Part shown: positions 40,578 to 51,058 of the stretch, piece by piece | How positions within the stretch are numbered: the stretch's first letter is position 1 | Layout of the letters: each line of letters begins with the position of its first letter | The notes under the pieces: model-generated | Databases searched by the model: none | The model's input: the letters and a program-made list of their open reading frames with translations, nothing else | What the model was told of the DNA's origin: nothing | Program-made: the position numbers and the translations under genes | From: Streptomyces albofaciens JCM 4342 | GTDB lineage: Bacteria > Actinomycetota > Actinomycetes > Streptomycetales > Streptomycetaceae | Direction: 5' to 3' | DNA length: 64,000 nt | Assembly: GCF_008634025.1 (NCBI RefSeq) | Contig: NZ_PDCM01000002.1 | Span: forward strand, 1,302,001 to 1,366,000

Positions 40578-42767
40578 GTGACCGACCGGTTGGGCGACCG
40601 GCTCGTGACGGCGCGCGAAGAGGGCTTCGTCGGCCGCCGCCGGGAGACCGCCGCCTTCCGCGCGCTGCTGGCCGCCGGGCGCGGCGCGGTGGTGTACGTC
40701 CACGGTCCGGGCGGCATCGGCAAGACCACGCTCCTGTACCACTTCGCGCAGCTCGCCCGGCGCGCCGGGCGGCCCGCCGTACGGCTGGAGGCGGCCGAGG
40801 TGCGCTCCTACGAGGAGGAGTTGGCGAGGCGCATTCCGGACCGGCCGGATCTGGTGCTGCTCATCGACGGCCTGGACGACCCGCGGGCGGCGCGCGACAC
40901 CGTGCACCGCGAGCTGCTGCCCCGGCTGCCCGCCGACGCGCTGGTCGCGCTGGCCTGCCGGACGGCGCCGCCGCTGTCCTGGCGCCTGGACCCGGCGTGG
41001 CAGGGGCTGCTGCGCCTGCTTCCGCTCGGGCCGCTGGACGAGGCCGACAGCCGGGAGCTGCTCACCCGGCGCGGCGTGCCGCCCGCCGTCCAGGACCAGG
41101 GGCTGGCCTTCACCCGCGGGCACCCCCTCGCTCTCGCGCTGGTGGCGGACGTCGCCGCGCACGGCGGCGAGGCGGCCGGGGCCGATCCGTCGCCGCAGAT
41201 CGTACGGGCGCTGCTGGCGAGCCTGCTGGAAGCGGTGCCCACGCCGTTGCACCGGACCGCGCTGGAGGCGTCCTCGCAGGTGCTCTCGACGACCGAGCCG
41301 CTGCTGGCCGCGCTGCTCCAGGTGGCCGACGCCCGGCCGTACTTCGACTGGCTGTGCGGGCTGTCCGCGGTGGAGAGCGGGCTGCGCGGGGTGCATCCGC
41401 ACGATCTGGTACGGGACGCGCTGGACGCGGAGCTGCGCTGGCGCGACCCGGAGCGCCGGGCCGCGCTGCACCGGCGGGCGAGCGCGTACTACCAGCGGCT
41501 GTTCACCCAGGAGGACGACCGGGCGCGGCAGCGGGCGGTGCTCGCGGACTTCGCGTATCTGCACCGGGACAGTCCGGTCGTCGGGCCGCTGCTGGAGCCG
41601 GTGGCGCGCGGCGCGGCCGGTGCCGCGCGGCTGGACCGGCTGACCGTCTCGCCGGGCCCGGTCACCGGCGGTGAGCTGGTGGAGGCGTGCACGATCGCCG
41701 CGATCCACGAGGGCATCGAGGCGGCGCGGCTGGTGCACGACTGGTCGCGGCGCCCGGAGGCACAGACGTACACCGTGCGGGGCCCGGACGGGGTGGCGGC
41801 CGGGTTCTACACGCTGATCGAGCTGGGCGGCACCGCCCCGGCGGACGCGCCGGACGTGCCGGACCCGCCGGACGATCCGGCCGTACGGGCCGCCCGCGGC
41901 TGGCTCGCGGAGCACGGGGAGCTGCGCGGCGGCGAGACGGCGCTGCTGGTGCGGTTCTGGATGAGCCGCGACGAGTACCAGGCCGTCTCGCCCGTACAGA
42001 CCCTGATCACCCTGCGGCTGACCCACCACTACCTGACGGACCACAAGCCCGCGGTGACGCTGCTGCCGTTCGCCGATCCGCGGTTCTGGGAGCCGGGCTG
42101 CGCGTACGTGGACTTCGCCCGGCTGCCCGCGGCGGACTTCACGGCCGCGGGGCGCCGCTTCGGGATGTTCGTGCACGACTGGCGGCGGGTGCCGGCGCTG
42201 GCGTGGCTGGCGATGCTGACCGAGCGGGAGCGGGCCGAGGACCCGTTCGCGGTGACCCCGCCGGCCGCGTCGGACCCGCTGCGGGTGCTGGACCGGGAGG
42301 AGTTCGCGGCGGCGGTGCGGGACGCGCTGCGCGGGCTCGTGCGGGCGGACGGTCTGCGGGACTCGCCGCTGCTGCGGACGCGCCTGGTCGCGGGGCGGTG
42401 CGCGGCGGGTGGGGCGGGCCCGAAGGAGCGGGCGGCGGCGCTGCGGGAGGCGGTGCGCGCGGCGGCCGCGGCGCTGGAGGCGTCGCCGCAGGACCGCCGG
42501 GCCTTCCGGGCGCTGCACCACACGTACCTGCGCCCGGCCGGCACCCAGGCACGCGCCGCGGAGCTGCTGCGCCTGCCGATGACGACGTACCGGCGCCATC
42601 TGGCGGCCGGGATCGGCCGCCTGACGGAGCTGCTGTGGCAGGAGGAGCTGGAGGGCGGGGGGCCGGAGGGCGGGGAGCGGGCCGGTGACGGGCCGGCCGG
42701 TGGCGGGCCGGAGGCCGGTGGGAGCGACGGTCCCGGCGGCCCGCCGGAGGTCAGCCGTCCAGGATGA
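40578..42767 (+). CDS. STAND-type ATPase with unknown C-terminal domains
   Basis: This 729-residue protein opens with a P-loop NTPase. FVGRRRE at 17-23 is the usual lead-in, Walker A GPGGIGKT is at 43-50, and Walker B LVLLIDGLDD is at 92-101. The helical region GHPLALALVAD with the GxP motif of NACHT/AP-ATPases follows. About residues 340-560 may be an acyltransferase-like fold (FWMSRDEYQA, PFADPRFWEPGCAY). A C-terminal helix-turn-helix-like segment (LLRLPMTTYRRHLAAGIGRL) could bind DNA. It is probably a signalling switch or transcription factor. GTG at 40578; the end overlaps the convergent DJ-1 gene by 17 bases. Confidence 0.75.
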   Translation: MTDRLGDRLVTAREEGFVGRRRETAAFRALLAAGRGAVVYVHGPGGIGKTTLLYHFAQLARRAGRPAVRLEAAEVRSYEEELARRIPDRPDLVLLIDGLDDPRAARDTVHRELLPRLPADALVALACRTAPPLSWRLDPAWQGLLRLLPLGPLDEADSRELLTRRGVPPAVQDQGLAFTRGHPLALALVADVAAHGGEAAGADPSPQIVRALLASLLEAVPTPLHRTALEASSQVLSTTEPLLAALLQVADARPYFDWLCGLSAVESGLRGVHPHDLVRDALDAELRWRDPERRAALHRRASAYYQRLFTQEDDRARQRAVLADFAYLHRDSPVVGPLLEPVARGAAGAARLDRLTVSPGPVTGGELVEACTIAAIHEGIEAARLVHDWSRRPEAQTYTVRGPDGVAAGFYTLIELGGTAPADAPDVPDPPDDPAVRAARGWLAEHGELRGGETALLVRFWMSRDEYQAVSPVQTLITLRLTHHYLTDHKPAVTLLPFADPRFWEPGCAYVDFARLPAADFTAAGRRFGMFVHDWRRVPALAWLAMLTERERAEDPFAVTPPAASDPLRVLDREEFAAAVRDALRGLVRADGLRDSPLLRTRLVAGRCAAGGAGPKERAAALREAVRAAAAALEASPQDRRAFRALHHTYLRPAGTQARAAELLRLPMTTYRRHLAAGIGRLTELLWQEELEGGGPEGGERAGDGPAGGGPEAGGSDGPGGPPEVSRPG

Positions 42768-43389
42768 ACCGGCTCCGGTCCCGCATGGCCGCCGTGATCC
42801 CGGCGGGCGCCTTCTCGGGCGAGCCCGCGTCGTACGGCGGCTCCGGGTCGTACTCGATGCCGAGCTGGACGGTCTGCGCGTGGGTGTCCCCGGCGATCCG
42901 GCCCACCAGCGCGAGGCCCATGTCGATGCCGGAGGACACGCCCGCGGCGGTCACGTACTTGCCGTCGAAGACGACGCGCTCACCGGTCGGCTCCACGCCG
43001 TGGGCCGGGAGCCGGTCGAGCGCGAGCCAATGGGAGGTCGCGCGGCGGCCCTTGAGGAGGCCCGCGGCGGCGAGCAGCAGGGAGCCGGTGCAGACGGAGG
43101 TCGTCCAGGTGGTACGGGTGTCCACGGCGCGCAGCCAGTCGTGCAGCGGCCCGTCGTCCATGAGCGCGGCCTGGCCGGTGCCGCCGGGCACCACGAGCAC
43201 GTCCGGGGCGGTGACCTCGGACAGTACGGCGTCGGCGGTCAGCGCCAGGTCGCCGCCGCCGGTGCGGTGCTCGCCGGTGCGCCCGGCGACGAAGACGGTC
43301 TCGGCGCCCGGGATGCGGCTGAGGGTCTCGTACGGGCCGACGGCGTCCAGGGCGGTGATGCCGTCGTAGAGGAGGATGGCGATCTGCAT
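42751..43389 (-). CDS. DJ-1/PfpI family protein
   Basis: This 212-residue protein has the DJ-1/PfpI flavodoxin-like fold. LLYDGITALDAVGPYE at the start resembles transcriptional-regulator-type members. The nucleophile elbow is TSVCTGS with Cys100, and TAAGVSSGID follows. No AraC domain is attached. It resembles the N-terminal half of the GlxA-type regulator located beyond the insertion element, and such genes are often paired. The ATG at 43389 lies only 11 bases from the proposed left end of the IS element, so its native promoter or coupling has probably been lost. Confidence 0.85.
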   Translation of the reverse strand: MQIAILLYDGITALDAVGPYETLSRIPGAETVFVAGRTGEHRTGGGDLALTADAVLSEVTAPDVLVVPGGTGQAALMDDGPLHDWLRAVDTRTTWTTSVCTGSLLLAAAGLLKGRRATSHWLALDRLPAHGVEPTGERVVFDGKYVTAAGVSSGIDMGLALVGRIAGDTHAQTVQLGIEYDPEPPYDAGSPEKAPAGITAAMRDRSRFILDG

Positions 43390-43405
43390 GGGGTGCCCTA
43401 CTTTC

Positions 43406-43623
43406 TTGATCGTGGGTTCGAACTGGTCACTCGTAAGATCAGCGGGACCCAGGGGTTCTGGGTATGGCTGTCATGGGGACGCCGTGAGATGGCCGGAAAG
43501 GCTTGGCCGCCCGGAGCCCCGCGACGACTCGACCGCCAATTGGGAGATGCGACTCGATCGCTGTGTAGGGCAACGTCGGCGAGGTCGTCTGCTGGGCTGT
43601 GAACGCGCGACGAGCCGGCGGAG
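43406..43623 (+). ncRNA. Candidate bridge RNA region of the IS110 element
   Basis: In IS110-group elements the left non-coding end encodes a bridge RNA that pairs with donor and target DNA. Here the 218-base leader contains a six-pair hairpin (ACCCAG/CTGGGT, 43447-43463). The word GTAGGGCA (43565-43572) is exactly complementary to TGCCCTAC at the left target junction (43394-43401), as expected for a target guide. ATTGGGA (around 43534) recurs next to the right end (ATTGGGAAG), a possible donor guide. RNA ends are not determined. Confidence 0.4.
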
Positions 43624-43629
43624 GTGACT

Positions 43630-44820
43630 GTGCCCCGGATAGGGGCCGGAGTGGACATCGGCAAGGACCACCACCACTGCGTGGTGATCGACGCGGACGG
43701 CGAACGGCTGCTGTCCCGCCGGGCCCTGAACGACGAGACGAGCCTGCTGGAACTGATCGGGGACGTCCTGGCCCTCGACGCCGATGCGCTGTGGGCCGTT
43801 GACCTCAACCACGGCGGCGCCGCCCTGCTGATCGGGCTCCTGCTCAGCCACGACCAGCCCATGGCATACATCACCGGCCTAGCCGTGCACCGTGCCTCGG
43901 CTTCCTATCGCGGCGAGAGCAAGACCGATGCCAAGGACGCCTTCGTCATCGCCGACCAGGCCCGCATGCGCCGCGACCTGGGACTGTTGCGGCCCGGCGA
44001 CGAGATCGCCGTGGACCTGCGCATCCTGACCACTCGCCGCACCGATCTGATGTGTGACCGCACCCGGCAGATCAACCGTCTCCGCGCACGACTGCTGGAG
44101 ATCTTCCCTGCGTTGGAGCGTGAGCTGGAGCTGACCAACAAAGGGCCCGTCATCCTGCTGACCGGCTACCAGACGCCGGCCGCGATCCGCCGGGCCGGAG
44201 CGAAGCGCATCGAGACGTGGTTGCGCAACCGCAAAGTCCGCAGTGCCGCCGCGCTCGCCAGGACGGCGGTGGAGGCCGCTGAGGCCCAGCACACCGCGCT
44301 GCCCGGCGAGAAGCTGGCCGCCGCCATGGGGGTCCGCCTCGCGAAGGGGGTGATGGCCCTCGATGAGGAAATCGCGGAAGTCGATGCCCTGATCGAGGCC
44401 CGGTTTCGCGAGCATCCTCATGCCGAGGTGATCCTCAGCCTGCCCGGTATGGGCAAGCAGATGGGCGCCGTCTTCATCGCCGCCACCGGCGGCGACATGG
44501 ACGCCTTCGGCAGCGCCGACCGCTTGGCCGGCTACGCCGGCCTCGCCCCCGCCCCACGCGACTCCGGACGTGTCCGCGGCAACCTGCGCCGTCCCAGACG
44601 GTTCCACCGAGGGCTGCTCAACGCGATGTACTTGTCCGCGCTCTCCAGCCTGAAAAGCTGTCCGGCCTCGAAGTCCTACTACGCGCGCAAGCGTGCCGAG
44701 GGCAAGGGACACAAGCAGGCGCTGCTGGCGCTCGCCCGCCGTCGGCTCAATGTCCTGTGGGCCATGATCCGCGACGGAGCGTGTTACCAAGCCACACCAC
44801 CTGTCACAGCAGCGGCTTGA
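43630..44820 (+). CDS. IS110-family recombinase (transposase)
   Basis: The N-terminal RuvC-like DEDD domain shows GVDIGKDHHHCVV (Asp9), DLNHGG and KTDAKDAFVIAD. The C-terminal Transposase_20 domain has LPGMGKQMGAVFIAATGG and AGYAGLAP. A late Ser-rich segment, SALSSLKSCPASK, supplies the serine nucleophile used with the bridge RNA in IS621-type elements. The protein of 396 residues appears full-length and intact, so the element may be active. I chose the GTG at 43630 because GGAGG lies five bases upstream; a GTG at 43624 is directly adjacent to that site and less likely. Confidence 0.93.
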   Translation: MPRIGAGVDIGKDHHHCVVIDADGERLLSRRALNDETSLLELIGDVLALDADALWAVDLNHGGAALLIGLLLSHDQPMAYITGLAVHRASASYRGESKTDAKDAFVIADQARMRRDLGLLRPGDEIAVDLRILTTRRTDLMCDRTRQINRLRARLLEIFPALERELELTNKGPVILLTGYQTPAAIRRAGAKRIETWLRNRKVRSAAALARTAVEAAEAQHTALPGEKLAAAMGVRLAKGVMALDEEIAEVDALIEARFREHPHAEVILSLPGMGKQMGAVFIAATGGDMDAFGSADRLAGYAGLAPAPRDSGRVRGNLRRPRRFHRGLLNAMYLSALSSLKSCPASKSYYARKRAEGKGHKQALLALARRRLNVLWAMIRDGACYQATPPVTAAA

Positions 44821-44896
44821 CATCAGCATTGGGAAGCCTTTCGGTGGTGGGCGTGGTGAAGGGGCCGCGGCGTGGTGAAGAGGAAGGGGCGGGCGG

Positions 44897-45865
44897 TCAG
44901 GGGAACGGCGGCGGGGCCACGGGCCGGAAGCGGCGGCGGTATTCGGCCGGTGCGGCGCCCAGCGCGCGCAGGAAGGCGCGGCGCATCGCCTCGGGAGTGC
45001 CGTAGCCGCAGCGGCGGGAGATGCCCTCGACGCCGTCGGCGGTGTCCTCCAGGAGGCGCCGGGCGGCCTCCAGGCGCACCCGGTCGACGTACCGTCCCGG
45101 GGTCATGCCGACCTCGTCCCGGAAGGCCCGGGCGAAGTGCCGGGGCGACAGGCCCGCACGGCCGGCGAGGGCTTCCACGGACAGGTCGGCCGCCGGGTGC
45201 TCGGTGATCCACTGCTGTACGTCGCGCAGCGGGCGCCGGTCCGCGGTCTGCGCGGCGAGCTGGGCGCTGAACTGGGTCTGGTTGCCGGGGCGGCGCAGGA
45301 AGACGACCAGGTGGCGGGCGACGGCCAGCGCGAGGTCGCGGCCGAGGTCCTCCTCCACCAGGGCCAGCGCGAGGTCGATGCCCGCCGTCACGCCCGCGGA
45401 GGTGGCCGTGTCGCCGTCGCGTACGTAGATGGGCTCCGGATCGACCCGTACGGCCGGGAACCCGGCGGCCAGCTCGGTGCACCGGGACCAGTGGGTGGTC
45501 GCCCGGCGGCCGTCGAGCAGCCCGGCGGCGGCGAGCAGGAACGCCCCGGTGCACACCGACACCTTGCGGCGGGCCCGCGGCGCGTGCAGCCGCAGCCAGT
45601 CGACCAGCCGGGCGTCGGGTTCGCGGGTGCCCCGCCCGCCGGGCACGAGCAGGGTGTGCGGCGGCGCGGCGTCGGGCAGCGCGAGGTCGGGGGTCAGGGT
45701 CAGCCCGCTGCCCGTACGGACCGGGGCGCCGTCGAGCGAGGCGGTACGGACCGGATAGGCGCCGGGCAGGCGCCGGGCCGCCTGGCTGAAGACCTCCAGC
45801 GGGCCGGTGACATCGAGGCTCTGCACGCCGTCGAAGAGGACGACCAGCACGTCGCGCTGTTCCAT
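44897..45865 (-). CDS. GlxA-family transcriptional regulator (DJ-1 plus AraC domains)
   Basis: The N-terminal DJ-1/PfpI domain (about 5-175) carries VVLFDGVQSLDVTGPLEVF and the elbow VSVCTGAF. It is followed by an AraC helix-turn-helix domain (about 210-315) with LAGRAGLSPRHFARAF and GYGTPEAMRRAF. Such GlxA regulators control catabolic or stress genes, often an adjacent DJ-1 protein. I use the ATG at 45865 with AGGA seven bases upstream; an ATG at 45874 is possible. The IS110 element lies just downstream and separates it from the DJ-1 gene, with which it would otherwise be about 70 bases apart on the same strand. Confidence 0.88.
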   Translation of the reverse strand: MEQRDVLVVLFDGVQSLDVTGPLEVFSQAARRLPGAYPVRTASLDGAPVRTGSGLTLTPDLALPDAAPPHTLLVPGGRGTREPDARLVDWLRLHAPRARRKVSVCTGAFLLAAAGLLDGRRATTHWSRCTELAAGFPAVRVDPEPIYVRDGDTATSAGVTAGIDLALALVEEDLGRDLALAVARHLVVFLRRPGNQTQFSAQLAAQTADRRPLRDVQQWITEHPAADLSVEALAGRAGLSPRHFARAFRDEVGMTPGRYVDRVRLEAARRLLEDTADGVEGISRRCGYGTPEAMRRAFLRALGAAPAEYRRRFRPVAPPPFP

Positions 45866-46011
45866 GGCGCCCATCCTGCGGGGGCGCCGACGATGGCGGC
45901 AATGACGAATAACCCACCTTTACTGCCATGGGCCGGTGTGTCCGGGCGGCAGTCGCCGAGGACTTCCCGGCCCCCCTCCCCTCCATACCAACGGGTCGGT
46001 AACCTGCGGTC

Positions 46012-46884
46012 ATGACCACCAAGACCTCGCTCCCCGAGCGCGCCGGCCGGCGGTGCCACAACGTCGTCAACCCGCTGCACTCGACCGTCTACTTCTCCCC
46101 CGACTTCCCCGCGGAGTTCGCCGCCCTCGGCATCGAGGACCGCAGCGCCGCCTACTTCGCGAGCCGGTCCGCGGCCCTGGGCGCGGTCGGCGCCGGCACC
46201 GTCACGGCGACCTTCTACAACTTCAAGCACGACCTGGTCGCCCGGCACATACCGCAGGTGTGGAAGGTGGCCTCGCCCGAGGAGGTGCTGGCCGCGCGGC
46301 TGCGGGCCGCCGACCGCACCCTGCGGCGGCTGCTCGGCGACGCGGCGGTGGAGTCGCCGGAGATGGCCGAGGCGGCCCGGCTGGCGCTGCGCGCCGCCGA
46401 GGCCTGCACCCGGCACGCCCGCCCGCTGTACGCCGCGCACGCCGACCTGCCCGTCCCCGACGCGCCGCACCTCGCCCTCTGGCACGCGGCGACGCTGCTG
46501 CGCGAGCACCGCGGCGACGGCCACCTGGCGGCGCTGCTGGACGCCGGCCTGGACGGCCTGGAGGCGCTGGTCACCCACACCGCGAGCGACCACGGCGCGG
46601 CCCGCTCCTGGGTCCTGGAGTTCCGCGGCTGGTCGCTGGAGGAGTGGCAGGCCGCCGAGGAGCGGCTGCGCGGGCGCGGCTTCCTCGACGCGGCGGGCGA
46701 ACTGACGGAGGCGGGCAAGCGCCTGCGCGCGGACCTGGAGGACACCACGGACCGGCTGGACCTGGCGCCGTACGAGCACCTGGGCGCGGCGGACGTGGCC
46801 CGGCTGACCGAACTGGCCAACGGCTTCACCCGGACCGCGGTGGCGGCGGGCGCGTTCCCGGAGGCGCTCCTCGGCAAGCGCTGA
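46012..46884 (+). CDS. SCO6745-like helical protein
   Basis: This 290-residue soluble protein is rich in Ala, Arg and Leu helices. The opening LPERAGRRCHNVVNPLHSTVYFSPDF and the central LWHAATLLREHRGDGHLAALLDAGLDGLEA are the recurrent signatures of the SCO6745 family of Streptomyces. A winged-helix-like end (GRGFLDAAGELTEAGKRLR) resembles MarR-type domains. No function is established for the family. The ATG at 46012 starts a monocistronic unit divergent from the GlxA-type gene. Confidence 0.8.
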   Translation: MTTKTSLPERAGRRCHNVVNPLHSTVYFSPDFPAEFAALGIEDRSAAYFASRSAALGAVGAGTVTATFYNFKHDLVARHIPQVWKVASPEEVLAARLRAADRTLRRLLGDAAVESPEMAEAARLALRAAEACTRHARPLYAAHADLPVPDAPHLALWHAATLLREHRGDGHLAALLDAGLDGLEALVTHTASDHGAARSWVLEFRGWSLEEWQAAEERLRGRGFLDAAGELTEAGKRLRADLEDTTDRLDLAPYEHLGAADVARLTELANGFTRTAVAAGAFPEALLGKR

Positions 46885-47026
46885 CCCGGGGCCCGCAGCT
46901 CCCGGGCGCGCGACGGGGGGGGCGAACTCCCGGGCGCGCCATGGGAGTTCCCTCCTTCCCGTATGCCCGTCCCGCGCACGGGGAAATCAGGTGCGCGGGA
47001 CGGGCCGCCGCTGCCACGCTGCGCCG

Positions 47027-47764
47027 ATGGACCGTCAAGAGATCTCCCGGATCGCTCACACCGGGCACCCGATCGCGGCACCGCTCGACGACGACTCGGT
47101 GCGGCAGCTGCTGGACCACGGCCTGCCGCGCGGTGACGAGCGGGTGCTCGACCTCGGCTGCGGCGGCGGGGAGTGGCTGCTGCGCGCGCTGGCCCGGCAT
47201 CCGCGGCTGCGGGCCGAGGGCGTCGACACCAGCGCGGCGGCCCTGGCACACGCCCGTACGGCCGCCGCCGGGCGGGGCGTCACAAACCGTCTCGTCCTCC
47301 ATCACCGAGACGCCGCGGACTTCCGCTCCCCGCACCCGTTCGGCCTGGTGCTCAGCGTCGGGGCCGCGCACGCCTTCGGCGGCCTGCTGCCCACCCTGGC
47401 GGCGGCCCGCGCGCACCTGGCCCCCGGCGGGCGGGTCCTGGTCGGTGACGGGTTCTGGGACCGTACGCCGTCACGGGAGGCCGTCGAGACGCTCGGCGAC
47501 TTCGCCGACCTGCCGACCACCCTGGAACGCGTCGCCGCCGACGGCTGGACCCCCGTCCACGGGCATGTCAGCACCCGCCGCGAACTGGACGCCTACGAGT
47601 GGTCCTGGACCGGATCACTGGCCGCGTGGGCCCTGGACCGCCCCGACGGCCCCGACCGCGCCGAAGCGCTCGCGGTGGCCGGGGCCCACCGTACGCAGTG
47701 GCTGCGCGGCTACCGGGACAGCTGGGGCTTCCTGAGTCTGGTGCTGCGCCGCACCGACGGCTGA
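47027..47764 (+). CDS. Class I SAM-dependent methyltransferase
   Basis: A 245-residue methyltransferase has motif I VLDLGCGGGEWLLRALA, an acidic GVDTSAAALAHA after strand 2, HHRDAADF (motif II region) and LAPGGRVLVGDGFW (motif III). The substrate is not evident, and the neighbours give no pathway. The ATG at 47027 lacks a clear ribosome binding site, so it may be read from a leaderless mRNA; an upstream GTG at 46991 would add 12 residues of low complexity. Confidence 0.83.
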   Translation: MDRQEISRIAHTGHPIAAPLDDDSVRQLLDHGLPRGDERVLDLGCGGGEWLLRALARHPRLRAEGVDTSAAALAHARTAAAGRGVTNRLVLHHRDAADFRSPHPFGLVLSVGAAHAFGGLLPTLAAARAHLAPGGRVLVGDGFWDRTPSREAVETLGDFADLPTTLERVAADGWTPVHGHVSTRRELDAYEWSWTGSLAAWALDRPDGPDRAEALAVAGAHRTQWLRGYRDSWGFLSLVLRRTDG

Positions 47765-47905
47765 GGACGCGCGCCGGGGCACGGCACCGGTGCGTGCGGC
47801 TTCTCACACCTGGCGACAGCGGCGCGGGGGGGGCGCGACAGTGCGGCCCGGCAACCTGCACAATGCAGGCTCAAGCAAACGCTGGAAGGCGGGGCAGGAA
47901 ACAAC

Positions 47906-50353
<2,448 letters not shown>

Positions 50354-50437
50354 GCCGGGGGCGGCCGGGGGCGGTGATGCCGGTCCCGGCCGTACGGGTT
50401 CGGCTCTGGGCCGGTACGGCTGCCGTACGGGTTCCCG

Positions 50438-50461
50438 GCCGTGCCCGGCTCAGGGCACGGC
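50438..50461 (+). terminator. Hairpin downstream of tex
   Basis: A perfect nine-base stem (GCCGTGCCC) with a six-base loop lies 85 bases beyond the tex stop. Confidence 0.45.
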
Positions 50462-50478
50462 GGCCCGGCGACACGTAT

Positions 50479-50576
50479 GGACCACTCCGTACGGATCACC
50501 GTGTAGAGGTCACTGCGCAGAGGTCACTGCGTACGGATCACCGCATACGGGTTCACCGCATACGGTTCACCGCTAC
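50479..50576. repeat. Seven degenerate 14-bp tandem repeats
   Basis: Seven units of 13-15 bases start at 50479, 50493, 50507, 50521, 50535, 50549 and 50564. They follow a pattern near GGnTCACCGCnTAC. The array lies between the tex hairpin and the convergent small gene. No gene overlaps it. Confidence 0.75.
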
Positions 50577-50591
50577 GACCCTGAGTACGGC

Positions 50592-50834
50592 TCACCCCGG
50601 CGCGTCCTCGCGCGGCACCGGGCCGGGGCCCTTCCGGTGCCGTCCGGCGCCCGGCTTCGCCAGGTGGCTGACCCACCGGCCGTTCTCCTCGGAGACATAG
50701 CCCTCCCCCGCGGGAGCCTCCCCGGCACCGCGCTCCGGGGAGGCCGGGGCGTCCTCCCGCGCCGCGCGCTGTGCCCTGCGCTCCCGCTCGGGGCGGTTCT
50801 TCGACATGTCATCGCTCATGCTCATGTCACCCAT
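50592..50834 (-). CDS. Small charged hypothetical protein
   Basis: This 80-residue protein starts with a Met/Asp-rich head (MGDMSMSDDMSK), continues with a highly charged RPERERRAQRAARED helix, and ends in EENGRWVSHLAKPGAGRHRKG. GGGAG lies six bases before the ATG at 50834. It looks intrinsically disordered. No family is recognised. It is transcribed alone. Confidence 0.55.
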   Translation of the reverse strand: MGDMSMSDDMSKNRPERERRAQRAAREDAPASPERGAGEAPAGEGYVSEENGRWVSHLAKPGAGRHRKGPGPVPREDAPG

Positions 50835-51058
50835 GCCGGCTCCCTGCTCACGCTTCGGTCGATGGTCCGGTGGCGCCCGGCGGTGCCGCCCGGCTCCTCC
50901 AGTACCGCACCGGCCCGGCGCCGTCGGCATGCCCGGCGTGCCAAGCGGGTGGCGGCCGGGGACAGCCGCCCGGCACCCGTCGGCGGCACGCCTACCCGCC
51001 GTCGGCCGGTTCAGGCCGGGGCCGTCACCCCGTTACGCGGGCCGATTACGCCGCCCCG

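Larger units (their letters stand above)
43401..44842 (+). mobile_element. IS110-family insertion sequence
   Basis: The element consists of a non-coding left part of about 220 bases, the recombinase gene, and a right end of about 20 bases. IS110 elements lack terminal inverted repeats and insert at short core sequences. I propose the ends at the shared word CTTTC (43401-43405 and 44838-44842), which would leave a single CTTTC in the empty site. The total of about 1.44 kb and the long left, short right layout fit the IS110 subgroup. Exact ends need an empty-site comparison. Confidence 0.6.
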
